Assembly: GCA_050742975.1 (NCBI GenBank)
Contig: JBOGDQ010000140.1
Span: 1-26,599 of the forward strand
Direction of reading: 5' to 3'
Length of the DNA: 26,599 bases
Source: JBDTGE01 sp050742975
GTDB lineage: Bacteria > Actinomycetota > Actinomycetes > Mycobacteriales > Jatrophihabitantaceae
Made by a program: the position numbers and the translations under genes
Shown: one piece after another, positions 16,255-24,579 of the stretch
Numbering within the stretch: position 1 is the stretch's first letter
Layout: every line of letters begins with the position of its first letter
Notes under the pieces: model-generated
Databases searched by the model: none
Told to the model about the DNA's origin: nothing
What the model saw: only the letters and a program-made list of their open reading frames with translations

Positions 16255-16842
16255 ATGAAGCGGCTGCTGGTAGCGATCATCGCGATCGTCCTGCTGGTCG
16301 GCTGCTCGTCGAACTCGCACCGTCCCGCGCATACGACCACGACGAGCAGCGACGTCGTCGATGGCATCCCCATCCCCGGCCCGGCGACGACCAGCGCCGT
16401 GCCGGTCATCGCAGCCCCGACCAGCTGCCCGGCCGCCCTGCGCGTGATCCTGTCCCGAGCGGACGAGCACGGGTCGATCACCGTCGGCAGCCGGGGCTCG
16501 ACGCACGAGCTCACGTGCAGCTATCAGGACCGCGCCGCCGACCCGTCCGCCTGCACCCGGGTGACGTCGATCATCAACACCGAACCGCAGGCGTTCACGG
16601 CCTTTCAGCGGTGGACGGTCGAGACCGGGCAGAACAGCATGTGGAGCAACCAACCGGCGCTCAACCCGGTCCCGGTCAGTGGCATCGGCGTGGAGGCCGA
16701 GTGGGTTCCCGGCAACCTGACCTTCGAGACGGCGACGATGAACACCTGGGTCGCGATCTTCCTGATCTGCCCGACGCGCGGCGCGGCGCGGCTGCACCTG
16801 GCCACGGCTCTGGCCCGCGCCACGCTGGCTGCCACCGCATGA
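16255..16842 (+). CDS. Secreted lipoprotein of unknown function
   Basis: This 195-residue protein has a typical lipoprotein signal: MKR, a hydrophobic core, and the lipobox LLVGC with Cys17 as the lipidation site. A Thr/Ser-rich linker (to about residue 50) follows, then a compact domain with four more cysteines (in TSCPAALR, LTCSYQD, SACTRV and FLICPTRG) that could form two disulphides. It resembles the many small actinobacterial lipoproteins of the DUF3558-like type, but I cannot assign a family. It starts 58 bp after the SDR stop, with no strong ribosome binding site; a GCGGCGG run lies about 15 nt upstream. Confidence 0.85.
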   Translation: MKRLLVAIIAIVLLVGCSSNSHRPAHTTTTSSDVVDGIPIPGPATTSAVPVIAAPTSCPAALRVILSRADEHGSITVGSRGSTHELTCSYQDRAADPSACTRVTSIINTEPQAFTAFQRWTVETGQNSMWSNQPALNPVPVSGIGVEAEWVPGNLTFETATMNTWVAIFLICPTRGAARLHLATALARATLAATA

Positions 16843-16870
16843 ACGCGCCGATAGGTGCCACGGTCGGGGC

Positions 16871-17536
16871 ATGATCGGACGGCGAGCCGAGCCCTACGCC
16901 GACCGGACCGAGGCCGGCCAGGCGCTCACCGAGCACCTGGGACAGTACGCCGACAGCGGCGCGGTGGTCCTGGCGCTGCCACGTGGTGGCGTGCCCGTCG
17001 CCGCGGTCGTGGCGCAGGCGCTGGGCGCGGCGCTGGACGTCCTGGTGGTGCGCAAGCTGGGGCTGCCGGGTCACGCCGAGCTGGCCATGGGCGCGATCGC
17101 GGGTGTGGGTGAGCGCGTCGAGACCGTCCGCAACGAGGACGTGCTGCACGAATCGCAGGTACCGGAGGAGGAGTTCGCGGACGTGTACGGGCGCGAACTG
17201 GCCGAGCTGCGCCGACGTGAGGGCGCGTACCGGGGCGGCCGCCCGCCCGTCGCGATCGACGGACGGACGGTGCTGCTGATCGACGACGGTCTGGCGACCG
17301 GCGCGACGATGCGCGCGGCCATCGCCGCCGTCCGCAACCGCGGGCCGAGCCGGCTGGTGGTGGCGGTTCCGGTCGCCGCGACACGCACGTGTGCCGCGTT
17401 GCGGCCGCTCGTCGACGAGCTGGTCTGCGGCTGGACGCCGCGGCCGTTCCTCGCGGTGGGCCAGGGCTACCTGGACTTTGCCGCGACCAGCGACGAGGAG
17501 GTCACCCGCCTGCTGGTCGCGGCCGCTCGCACCTGA
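16871..17536 (+). CDS. Phosphoribosyltransferase family protein
   Basis: This 221-residue type I phosphoribosyltransferase fold has an early segment VVLALPRGGVPVAAVVAQAL with the conserved PRGG, and the PRPP-binding motif TVLLIDDGLATGATM with Asp138-Asp139. Proteins of this pattern are common stand-alone PRTase-like proteins in actinobacteria, often in stress-related loci; the base acceptor is usually not known. ATG 16871 lies 28 bp after the lipoprotein stop. The 3' end is only 7 bp from the convergent acyl-CoA dehydrogenase gene, leaving no room for a separate terminator. Confidence 0.9.
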   Translation: MIGRRAEPYADRTEAGQALTEHLGQYADSGAVVLALPRGGVPVAAVVAQALGAALDVLVVRKLGLPGHAELAMGAIAGVGERVETVRNEDVLHESQVPEEEFADVYGRELAELRRREGAYRGGRPPVAIDGRTVLLIDDGLATGATMRAAIAAVRNRGPSRLVVAVPVAATRTCAALRPLVDELVCGWTPRPFLAVGQGYLDFAATSDEEVTRLLVAAART

Positions 17537-17543
17537 CGCCGGA

Positions 17544-19541
17544 TCAGGTGACGGTCCGGTGCAGGTTCTCGTGCGCGGAGGGGCCGGGCTCGGCCGCCGC
17601 GATCCACCGGCCCGGCAGCGACGGATCGAGCACGCCGTCCTCCAGCCAGCGCTGCTCGCCCGACAGCACCGCGGCGGAAAGCGTCCGATCCGTGTCGTCG
17701 GAGTTCGTCCACAGCGCGCGGAACAGCGCGTCGGCCCGCAGCCGGGCCTGCCGGCAGAACGCGTCGGCGAGTTGTGCCGCGCCATCGCCGTGCCCGGGAT
17801 CGTCGGCGCGAATCATCTGCGCCCGCGAGCAGGCCGCGCTCATCGCGAACAGCTCCGCTCCGATGTCGACCAGCCGCGCGAGGAACCGCTGGTGGTGCTC
17901 GAGCTTGGCCTGCCACCGCGTCATGCCGTAGAAGGTCTGCCGAGCTAGCCGCCGTGCGCCACGCTCGACGTAGCGCAGGTGCTCGGCCAGCTCGCCGAAC
18001 TCCGCGTAGCCGGTGGGCAGCTGCCCACGCCCCGTGACCAGGGTCGGCAGCCACTTCGCATAGAACGCACCGGCCTTCGCGCCGGCCCGGGCCTTGCGCT
18101 TGAGGTCCGCCTGCGGATTGATGATGTCCTGCGCGACCGACAGGTGCGCGTCCACCGCCTCGCGGGCGATCATCAGGTGCATGATCTCGGTCGAGCCCTC
18201 GAAGATCCGGTTGATCCGGGTGTCTCGCAGGACCTGTTCGGCCGGGACGCCCCGCTCCCCGCGGGCGGCCAGCGAGGCAGCCGTCTCGTAACCACGCCCG
18301 CCGCGGATCTGAACCAGTTCGTCGGCGACCAGCCACGCCATCTCCGATCCGTACAGCTTGGCCAGCGCGGCCTCGATGCGGATGTCGTGCTCGCCGGCGT
18401 CGGCCAGGTCGCTGGACAGATCGAGGACGGCCTCGAGTGCGAAGGCGGTCGCGGCCATGAACGCGATCTTGCCGGACACCGCGTCGTGCTCACCCACCGG
18501 CTTGCCCCACTGGACGCGCTCGGCGGACCACTCCCGCGCGATCTTGACACACCACTTGCTCGCGCCCGCACACATGGCCGGCAGGGACAGCCGCCCGGTG
18601 TTCAGCGTCGTCAGGGCGATCTTGAGCCCCTCGCCCTCGGCCCCGATCCGGTTGGCGGCCGGCACCCGTACCTGATGGAAGCGGGTGACGCCGTTCTCGA
18701 TGCCGCGCAGCCCCATGAACGCATTGCGGTTCTCGACCGTGATCCCGTCCGAGTCGGCCTCGACCACGAACGCGGTGATCCCGCCCTGGTGCCCTGCCCC
18801 GGCGGCTACGCCCTTACTGCCGGGGGTACCCCCACTGCTCTTCGGGACTGCGGCCATGACGACGAGCAGGTTCGCGATCACCCCGTTGGTCGTCCAGAGC
18901 TTGACGCCGTCCAGCAGGTACTCCGAACCATCAGCAGTCGGTGTCGCGGTGCTGTGCAGGCGGGCCGGGTCGCTGCCCACGTCCGGTTCGGTGAGCAGGA
19001 ACGCGCTGATCTCACCGCGAGCGCAGCGGGGCAGGAACGTCTGCTTCTGCTCGGCGGTGCCGAACAGCTTCAGCGGCTCCGGGACGCCGATCGACTGGTG
19101 CGCGGACAGCAGCGCGCCGAGCGACGGGTTGGCCGAACCGGCCAGCATCAAGGCCTTGTTGTAGTACCGCTGCGACAGCCCGAGCCCGCCGTACTCGCAG
19201 TCGATCTTCATCCCGAACGCACCGATCGCCGCCAGTCCGCGGATGACGTCGTCGGGCACCTTCGCGTCCCGTTCGATCTGTGCGCCGTCGACGTGCTCGG
19301 TGCAGAACTGCTCCAGCGCGACCAGGAACTGCTCGCCCGCGTCGCGGCTGTCGCGGTCCGGGCGTGGGTGTGGATGGATCAGGTCGAGGCGAAACCGGCC
19401 GAGGAACAGTTCCTTGCCGAAGCTCGGCTTGTCCCAACCGCTCTCGCGCGCCTCCTCGGCGATCTGGCGGGCCCGCTGCTCGCTGCCGTGGCCGGCCGCC
19501 CCTGCGCTGTCCGCCCTCGCCTCGTCCTGAGTGCGCGTCAT
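17544..19541 (-). CDS. Acyl-CoA dehydrogenase, FadE5-like (long two-part form)
   Basis: This flavoprotein of 665 residues catalyses alpha,beta-dehydrogenation of acyl-CoAs in beta-oxidation. It has the N-terminal helical domain (IDCEYGGLGLSQRYYNKALM), the middle FAD-binding domain (LLTEPDVGSDPA), and the helical C-terminal domain with the catalytic-base motif RIFEGSTEI (Glu448). A further C-terminal domain of about 170 residues makes it the long FadE5-type rather than the usual 380-residue enzyme. ATG 19541 is chosen because GGGAG lies 8 nt upstream. A Gly-rich insert (GGTPGSKGVAAGAG) near residue 235 interrupts the otherwise typical PKS...HQGGITAFVVE strand; its DNA contains GGGGGTACCCCC. 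Confidence 0.95.
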   Translation of the reverse strand: MTRTQDEARADSAGAAGHGSEQRARQIAEEARESGWDKPSFGKELFLGRFRLDLIHPHPRPDRDSRDAGEQFLVALEQFCTEHVDGAQIERDAKVPDDVIRGLAAIGAFGMKIDCEYGGLGLSQRYYNKALMLAGSANPSLGALLSAHQSIGVPEPLKLFGTAEQKQTFLPRCARGEISAFLLTEPDVGSDPARLHSTATPTADGSEYLLDGVKLWTTNGVIANLLVVMAAVPKSSGGTPGSKGVAAGAGHQGGITAFVVEADSDGITVENRNAFMGLRGIENGVTRFHQVRVPAANRIGAEGEGLKIALTTLNTGRLSLPAMCAGASKWCVKIAREWSAERVQWGKPVGEHDAVSGKIAFMAATAFALEAVLDLSSDLADAGEHDIRIEAALAKLYGSEMAWLVADELVQIRGGRGYETAASLAARGERGVPAEQVLRDTRINRIFEGSTEIMHLMIAREAVDAHLSVAQDIINPQADLKRKARAGAKAGAFYAKWLPTLVTGRGQLPTGYAEFGELAEHLRYVERGARRLARQTFYGMTRWQAKLEHHQRFLARLVDIGAELFAMSAACSRAQMIRADDPGHGDGAAQLADAFCRQARLRADALFRALWTNSDDTDRTLSAAVLSGEQRWLEDGVLDPSLPGRWIAAAEPGPSAHENLHRTVT
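18822..18833. repeat. GGGGGTACCCCC palindrome inside the acyl-CoA dehydrogenase gene
   Basis: This is a perfect 12-bp palindrome in the coding sequence. It lies in a short Gly/Ala-rich in-frame segment that appears inserted relative to typical FadE5-like proteins. Similar G5TAC5-type palindromes are known to recur in some actinobacterial genomes, so this may be a small repeat copy tolerated in a surface loop. Confidence 0.4.
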
Positions 19542-19650
19542 ACCTGACTCCCAGTCCGGTCGGTGCCGATTGTCGCGCCGGACGTCAATCGTCTGCCCGC
19601 TAGGCGGTCTGATCAAACTCGGCCGGTATCACCCCGAGGCCGATACCACT

Positions 19651-19716
19651 CCTGATCGGCGGCGAGAAGAGCACGACGTCCGACCAGCGAGGCCGGCGGC
19701 CACTCGCCCGATCAGG
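19651..19716 (+). promoter_or_regulatory. Possible 5' UTR hairpin masking the ribosome binding site
   Basis: CCTGATCGG (19651-19659) is the exact reverse complement of CCGATCAGG (19708-19716). The right arm runs into the GGGAGG ribosome binding site (19715-19720) of the gene at 19726. Folding would partly hide the site. The loop is 48 nt long, so stability is uncertain. A second inverted pair, GGTATC (19625-19630) and GATACC (19642-19647), lies just upstream and could be an operator. Confidence 0.35.
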
Positions 19717-19725
19717 GAGGCGAAC

Positions 19726-19980
19726 ATGTCCGTGACCAGCGAGCGTTCGGTCGAGACGTTGAAGGCGTTGGAGAAGGTCGGCGCGATCAATCTCGACGTG
19801 CTGATCAGCCGTGCCGAGGAGGTGCGGGGCGCGCTCAAGGACGTCGGGGTCATCCTCGAGCCGGGCGAGATCTGCTACCGCTTCACCATGCACATCGGGC
19901 CGCAACTCGGTGACATCGTCAGCGTGGCGGCCGAGGTCGAGCAGCTCGGTTTCGCGATCGAGCGCGTGCAGCAGCGATGA
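19726..19980 (+). CDS. Small conserved-looking protein of unknown function (84 aa)
   Basis: This protein starts at ATG 19726 after a strong GGGAGG site and has 84 residues: a helix (ETLKALEKVGAINLDVLIS), a short charged stretch, then ILEPGEICYRFTMHIGPQLG and a C-terminal helix with heptad-like spacing. It has no signal peptide, TM segment or cysteine pair. Its stop overlaps the ATG of the 421-residue gene (ATGA), so the two are translationally coupled and probably work together. I do not recognise the family. Its acidic, compact character would suit a small partner or adaptor subunit. Confidence 0.75.
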   Translation: MSVTSERSVETLKALEKVGAINLDVLISRAEEVRGALKDVGVILEPGEICYRFTMHIGPQLGDIVSVAAEVEQLGFAIERVQQR

Positions 19981-21242
19981 CCGTCCGCGTGTCCGGGGAA
20001 GGCGCGGCACCGGACGCCTCGCCCGGACACGCGCGCGATCTCGCACCTGACCTCGCGTTCGACCTCGTGCGTTCGGCGCTCGACGTGGCTGAGTTGCTGA
20101 TCGAGCACGTCGTGGAGCCCGGCCTGGCCGTAGTCGACCAGGCCGACTTCACCAAGGAGGTCGCCGAGGTGGCCATGCTCCTGCGACTCGCGGACCGCGT
20201 CATGCTCGAGCACTCGGACCGCGTGCGCATCACGGCGCTCGGCGGGCGCATCGCGAGCATCGCACGATCGGGGGGTGTGCGAAACCTGGTTGCGATGCGC
20301 CCGTCGCGCGCCAGCGCACATCTGCTGGCACACGGCTGCCTGCAGCAGATCGGCTGCACCGACGACGGATTCGACGAGCTGGCCCGTGCCGCGCTGAGTG
20401 CAACGGCCGCCGGCGCGTGCGAGCGGGCACCGTACCGGCTGCTCGACATCGCGTGGATCCGGCACCTGCTGCTCGACGACGCGGAGCTGGACCATCCGGC
20501 CCTGGCCCTGTCGCCTATCGCGAAGGGTGTGGACCTCGTCGGTACGAGCATCGAGGACGCGTACGCGTTCAGCCATGCACTGCCCTACGCGACCGACTTC
20601 GGCCGCTGCGCCCTGCCGGAGTGGGCGGACCTCCGCTGGCTCTCGGAGCTGGCCGATGCCCTTGTGCTGAAGGCATTGGACGAGGATGACCTGGATCTGC
20701 TCGGCGAGCTGCTGATGGCCCCGGCGCTGCTTCGCACGCCGTGGTCGGACCTCCAGCGGTTCGGGCTTCGGGTACTCAGCGACACCTGGCGCTACTTCGG
20801 CTTCGTCCCGGGACCAGGACTCCCGGAAGCGGCCTCGGCGGAGTCGGTGGCCGAGACCCGGCGCCGGGTGCTGGGCACCGTCTACCACACCACGCTGGTC
20901 GGCGGCCTGCTCGTGGCCACGCTCCTGTCGACCGGCTACTGGCCGTCCGACGCGCCGACCGATGGCCGGCCGGCCGGACCGACCCAGGCCCTGCCCGCCG
21001 TCGTTCCGAACGGTGCCACGCGGGTCTGGGAACGGGTGTGGCAACGCCTCGAGCCTGTCGAGCAGGCGCGCCTGGCTGTCGTGCCGGCTGCGATGGCACT
21101 GCATCGGGCAGTGGCCGGAACGGACGTCGTGACGATGGTCCACGCGCTGAACAGCGGGGCCGTCGATGAGCTGCCGGGTGCGCTGGTGACGCAGGTTGCC
21201 GAGCTCGTCAACCGGTTGGCGGTTCTCGTCGGCGCCCGCTGA
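19977..21242 (+). CDS. Helical protein of unknown function (possibly DUF6895-like)
   Basis: This 421-residue protein is soluble and almost entirely alpha-helical. Two conserved-looking signatures stand out: RASAHLLAHGCLQQIG followed by ERAPYRLLDIAWIRHLL, and DAYAFSHALPYATDFG. The His/Asp-rich second motif could be catalytic or metal-binding. The pattern recalls a Streptomyces family labelled DUF6895, but I hold this loosely. Its ATG overlaps the stop of the 84-residue gene, with no separate ribosome binding site. The esterase genes follow 51 bp downstream, so it may share their transcript. No function can be given. Confidence 0.75.
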   Translation: MTVRVSGEGAAPDASPGHARDLAPDLAFDLVRSALDVAELLIEHVVEPGLAVVDQADFTKEVAEVAMLLRLADRVMLEHSDRVRITALGGRIASIARSGGVRNLVAMRPSRASAHLLAHGCLQQIGCTDDGFDELARAALSATAAGACERAPYRLLDIAWIRHLLLDDAELDHPALALSPIAKGVDLVGTSIEDAYAFSHALPYATDFGRCALPEWADLRWLSELADALVLKALDEDDLDLLGELLMAPALLRTPWSDLQRFGLRVLSDTWRYFGFVPGPGLPEAASAESVAETRRRVLGTVYHTTLVGGLLVATLLSTGYWPSDAPTDGRPAGPTQALPAVVPNGATRVWERVWQRLEPVEQARLAVVPAAMALHRAVAGTDVVTMVHALNSGAVDELPGALVTQVAELVNRLAVLVGAR

Positions 21243-21293
21243 TCGCCATCGCGGGAGCTGTGGCGCTGTGCGCAACGGCGTTAGGGTCTGCGG

Positions 21294-22370
21294 ATGATGC
21301 GTTCGACGCAGGTCGCGGGCGGCACGGACCGCACCGTGGCCGATGCCGACGGCGTGACGTTCCGCCTGTCCGATCCGCACCGCCGGCTGCAGTCGGTCCG
21401 GCTCGCCCAGCAGGTCGGCGTCCCGGGCGAATACCTCGACTTCGCCTATCGCGCAAGGCAATGGCAGCTGGCGCTGCCGCGTCCGGCCGTCGACCGGATG
21501 GAGTACCTGTTCGAGGTCGAGGACCACAACGAGCACCGCGAGACCGTGACCGATCCGACCAACCCGGTGCGGGCTCCGGGCGCGTTCGGCGACAAGTCCG
21601 TGCTGGAGTTCCCCGAGTACGACGCTCCCCGTTGGCTCACGCTGCCCGCCGCGCCGGCGAGCGGCGTGCCCATCGAGGTGGTCAGCGAGTCGCTGGTCGA
21701 CACGGTGGGCGGGGAGCTGTGGACGATCGGCGAGCTGGGGGAGTCCGAGCCCGCCCCCTTGCTGGTGGCACATGATGGCCCGGAGTATGCGCGACTCGGT
21801 GCGCTGACGCAGTACCTGACCGCGTCCGTGAGAGCAGACGCACTGCCGGCGTTGCGCATCGCGCTCCTGGCACCGGGCGATCGCAACCGCTGGTACGGCG
21901 CCGATCCGTCGTACGCCCGCGCGCTGTGCGATCAGGTGATCCCTGCACTGGTCGCGCCGACGACGGTCCGGATCGGGTTGGGCGTCAGTCTCGGCGCGCT
22001 GGCCGTGCTGCACGCGCACCGCCTGTTCCCCGGCGACTTCGACGCGCTGTTCCTGCAGTCCGGCAGCTTCTTCACGCCCGAACTGGACCCGCAGGAGGAG
22101 CGCTTCTCGCGTTTCGAGCCGGTGACGCGCTTCGTCGCCGATGTGGCGCAGGCGATCACCGACCCGCACCCGGTCCCGGTGGCGATGACGTGCGGGGTCG
22201 TCGAGGAGAACCTGGCCAACAACCGCGCGATGGCCGCCGCCCTGGACCGGCTCGGGTACGAGGTGACGCTGGACGAGTACCGGGATGCGCACAACTACGT
22301 CGCGTGGCGGGACGCGCTGGACCCGACCCTGACCCGCCTGCTGCGGAGGGTGATCGGCCATGCGGCGTGA
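21294..22370 (+). CDS. Esterase family protein, enterochelin-esterase-like
   Basis: This 358-residue protein has an N-terminal beta-sandwich-like domain (about 1-115, as in Fes/CBM48-type esterases) and a C-terminal alpha/beta-hydrolase domain. The nucleophile elbow GVSLG carries Ser232. RDAHNYVAWRDAL near the C-terminus has the likely catalytic His333, the pattern of the putative esterase family (PF00756). Such enzymes hydrolyse esters or amides of small metabolites, for example siderophores. No signal peptide is seen, so it is probably cytoplasmic. It starts at ATG 21294 (or the adjacent ATG 21297) after AGGG. It overlaps the next esterase gene by 11 nt, so the two are almost certainly in one operon. 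Confidence 0.88.
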   Translation: MMRSTQVAGGTDRTVADADGVTFRLSDPHRRLQSVRLAQQVGVPGEYLDFAYRARQWQLALPRPAVDRMEYLFEVEDHNEHRETVTDPTNPVRAPGAFGDKSVLEFPEYDAPRWLTLPAAPASGVPIEVVSESLVDTVGGELWTIGELGESEPAPLLVAHDGPEYARLGALTQYLTASVRADALPALRIALLAPGDRNRWYGADPSYARALCDQVIPALVAPTTVRIGLGVSLGALAVLHAHRLFPGDFDALFLQSGSFFTPELDPQEERFSRFEPVTRFVADVAQAITDPHPVPVAMTCGVVEENLANNRAMAAALDRLGYEVTLDEYRDAHNYVAWRDALDPTLTRLLRRVIGHAA

Positions 22371-23103
22371 GGAGTTGGGCATCGACGCGCTGGGGCCGGC
22401 CACGACGCTGATCGCGTACGGCCACTACGGCCGTCCGGTTCTGGTGTTCCCGTCCGAGCAGGGCCGGGCGTGGGACTTCGAGAACAACGGGATGGTCGGC
22501 GCTGTCGCCTCCCTCATCGACGCCGGGCGGGTGAAGCTGTACTGCGTCGACAGCGTCGATGCGGCGACCTGGTCGGACCACTCGGTACCGCTGGAGGAGC
22601 GCGCCCGCCGCCACAACGACTACGAGCAGTGGGTGCTCTCGCGCGTCGTCCCGCGCATCGCCGAGGACTGCGGCGGCGAGATCGCGGAGATCGCCACCGC
22701 CGGGTGCAGCCTCGGCGCGTACCACGCCGCGAACCTCGCGCTCAGGCACGCGGACGTCTTCCCGCTGGCCCTGTGCTTCTCCGGCAACTACGACCCGTCC
22801 ACGTGGAACGGCTGGGGCGAACGCGGCGAGGCGGCCTACTTCAGCAACCCGATGGACTACGTCGCGCACCTCGGCGGCGAGCACCTGGACTGGCTGCGGA
22901 CGCGGGTGAGCCTGCTGCTGGTCGTCGGCCAGGGCGCGTGGGAGGTCGACCCGACGCAGTCGCTGCCGAGCGCGCGCGCCTTCGCCGATCGCCTGGCCCA
23001 GAAACAGATTCCGCACGAGCTGGACGTGTGGGGCTACGACGTCCCGCACGACTGGCCGTCCTGGCAAGCCCAGTTCGCCCACCACCTGCCGCGGTTCTGC
23101 TGA
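22360..23103 (+). CDS. Esterase family protein (second alpha/beta-hydrolase)
   Basis: This 247-residue single-domain alpha/beta hydrolase has the nucleophile elbow AGCSLGAYHA (Ser117) and the C-terminal WGYDVPHDWPSW with probable catalytic His230. It lacks the N-terminal domain of its neighbour. Its start at ATG 22360 lies inside the end of the preceding esterase gene, with GGAGGG 8-10 nt upstream. The close pairing of two different esterases suggests successive or complementary steps on the same substrate. The ATP-grasp gene begins 11 bp downstream. No signal peptide is seen, so it is likely cytoplasmic. Confidence 0.9.
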   Translation: MRREELGIDALGPATTLIAYGHYGRPVLVFPSEQGRAWDFENNGMVGAVASLIDAGRVKLYCVDSVDAATWSDHSVPLEERARRHNDYEQWVLSRVVPRIAEDCGGEIAEIATAGCSLGAYHAANLALRHADVFPLALCFSGNYDPSTWNGWGERGEAAYFSNPMDYVAHLGGEHLDWLRTRVSLLLVVGQGAWEVDPTQSLPSARAFADRLAQKQIPHELDVWGYDVPHDWPSWQAQFAHHLPRFC

Positions 23104-23114
23104 AAGGACGTCCG

Positions 23115-24362
23115 ATGGCCGAGACGACGCATCTAATCGGTTTGCTGCTTGGCACCGAGGACGACTGGCCGCGCGCGTTCGAGGCGATCGTGCGGCGGCT
23201 CGGAGCGGTGACCGATGCGCACGACGTCGAGCACCGCTACGACGTCGAGCGGGTGAGCATCGAGCCGTTCGACCTGCGCTACAAGCCCCGCTACGACCTG
23301 GTGATCGACCGGCTCGCGTACTGGTACTACCACCCACGGGAGTGGCTGAAGAAGGTCGCGCTGATGGACGACGTGTACCTGCTCAACAGCCCGTTCACCT
23401 TCCAGAGTATGGAGAAGCACGCGGCCTACTGCGCCATGATGCGGCTCGGCCTCAAGGTCCCGGAGACAGTGCTCGTCCCCTTCAAGAATCCGCTGGACCA
23501 CGACAAGTACGCGTACACGTCCGCCCAGTACAACCAGCCGTTCGACCTGGACACGATCGCCGACCGGATCGGCTACCCCATGTTCATGAAGCCTTACGAC
23601 GGCGGAGCGTGGGTCGGGGTCAGCCACATCCGCAACCGGGCCGAGCTGCACCGCGCGTATGACCAGTCGGGGCAGCGGCTGATGCACCTGCAGAAGGCCG
23701 TCGACGGGTACGAGGTGTTTGCGCGCAGCCTGTCCATCGGCGCCGAGACGATGGTGATGAAGTTCGACCCCGACCAGCCGATGCACGGGCGCTACTCGAT
23801 CGCGCACGACTTCCTGGACGCCGAGACCGGCACGGAGGCGGTGACCATCGGCCGCCTGGTGAACGCATTCTTCCGCTGGGAGTTCAACTCGTGCGAGACG
23901 CTGATACGCGGTGGCGAGGTGTACCCGATCGACTACGCCAACGCCTGCCCGGACGTCGCGATCACCAGCCTGCACTACTACTTCCCGTGGGCGATCAAGG
24001 CGCTGGTGCGGTGGTCGGTGTTCTGCACCGCGACCGGGCGCTCGACCCGCTACGACCTGGACACCCGCAGCTACTTCGACATCGCCGACCGCGACGACCT
24101 GTCGTACGAGGACAAGCTGGTGTCATACCGCGAGCTTGCCGATGCGTACTTCGACGTGGAGCGCTATGCCGACTTCTGCGCGAGCCGGCTCGGTCATCTC
24201 GACGGCGTCGTCCTGGAGTGGATCGAGGGACCGGACTTCGACCGGCTGCTCGTCGACACCGTGCAGTCCACGTTCCCGGCGCACGAGCACGAGGAGTTCA
24301 TCGCGCACTACCGGGGCCTGCTCGGCGCGTGGGCGGTCGACGAGCGCAAGCGCCTGGCCTGA
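23115..24362 (+). CDS. ATP-grasp ligase (RimK-like carboxylate-amine ligase)
   Basis: This 415-residue protein has the ATP-grasp order: an N-terminal pre-ATP-grasp domain (DLVIDRLAYWYYH), YLLNSPFTFQSMEKHAAYC, the ATP-binding strand and Gly loop YPMFMKPYDGGAWVGVSH (Lys159), and the C-terminal metal-binding part WEFNSCETL followed by YPIDYANACPDVA (Asp273, Asn276) in place of the usual metal-binding N-x-N. Such enzymes join a carboxylate to an amine with ATP via an acylphosphate. The last 100 residues (DAYFDVERYADFC) form an extra helical domain. The start is ATG 23115 with AAAGGACG upstream, 11 bp after the esterase stop, so it is probably the last gene of a co-transcribed series. The substrates are unknown. 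Confidence 0.85.
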   Translation: MAETTHLIGLLLGTEDDWPRAFEAIVRRLGAVTDAHDVEHRYDVERVSIEPFDLRYKPRYDLVIDRLAYWYYHPREWLKKVALMDDVYLLNSPFTFQSMEKHAAYCAMMRLGLKVPETVLVPFKNPLDHDKYAYTSAQYNQPFDLDTIADRIGYPMFMKPYDGGAWVGVSHIRNRAELHRAYDQSGQRLMHLQKAVDGYEVFARSLSIGAETMVMKFDPDQPMHGRYSIAHDFLDAETGTEAVTIGRLVNAFFRWEFNSCETLIRGGEVYPIDYANACPDVAITSLHYYFPWAIKALVRWSVFCTATGRSTRYDLDTRSYFDIADRDDLSYEDKLVSYRELADAYFDVERYADFCASRLGHLDGVVLEWIEGPDFDRLLVDTVQSTFPAHEHEEFIAHYRGLLGAWAVDERKRLA

Positions 24363-24379
24363 GCCGCTCGCTCGTAGCG

Positions 24380-24549
24380 GATCTTCCTGCGGCTGGCGTC
24401 ACCGGGGCTACCAGGTGCAGGAAGATCACCTGCGCGAGCGGTCACGAGGGCTACCAGGCGCAGGAAGATCACCAGCGAGGTCCGAGGCCGCCGCGATCTT
24501 CCTGCGCGAGCGGTCACCAGGGCTACCAGGCGCAGGAAGATCACCAGCG
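24380..24549. repeat. Three-copy hairpin repeat between convergent genes
   Basis: Repeat copies lie in a 217-bp gap between two convergent genes. Two 47-bp copies (24431-24477 and 24503-24549) differ at one base. A more diverged copy begins at 24380. Copies 1 and 3 have perfect inverted arms: GATCTTCCTGC/GCAGGAAGATC (24380-24390 and 24417-24427) and GATCTTCCTGCGC/GCGCAGGAAGATC (24495-24507 and 24530-24542). Copy 2 pairs CCTGCGC with GCGCAGG. Loops are 22-26 nt. There is no T run, but a bidirectional terminator or a REP-like element is plausible. Confidence 0.85.
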
Positions 24550-24579
24550 GGGCGCAGAAGATCAGGAGCCGGTCCGGAG

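Noticed and set aside
16756..16773. Partial match to the GATCTTCCTG repeat arm inside the lipoprotein gene
   Set aside because: Only about 11 bases match, with no inverted partner; it is ordinary coding sequence.
24380..24549. CRISPR array
   Set aside because: The repeats are hairpins with conserved loops and only three copies, with no unique spacers of regular length and no cas genes nearby.
24308..24579. Hydrophobic repeat peptide (LVIFLRLVALV type) on the minus strand across the hairpin repeats, as a repeat protein
   Set aside because: It is only the antisense reading of the hairpin repeat and runs into the ATP-grasp and GCS2 genes out of frame; the DNA repeat explains it.
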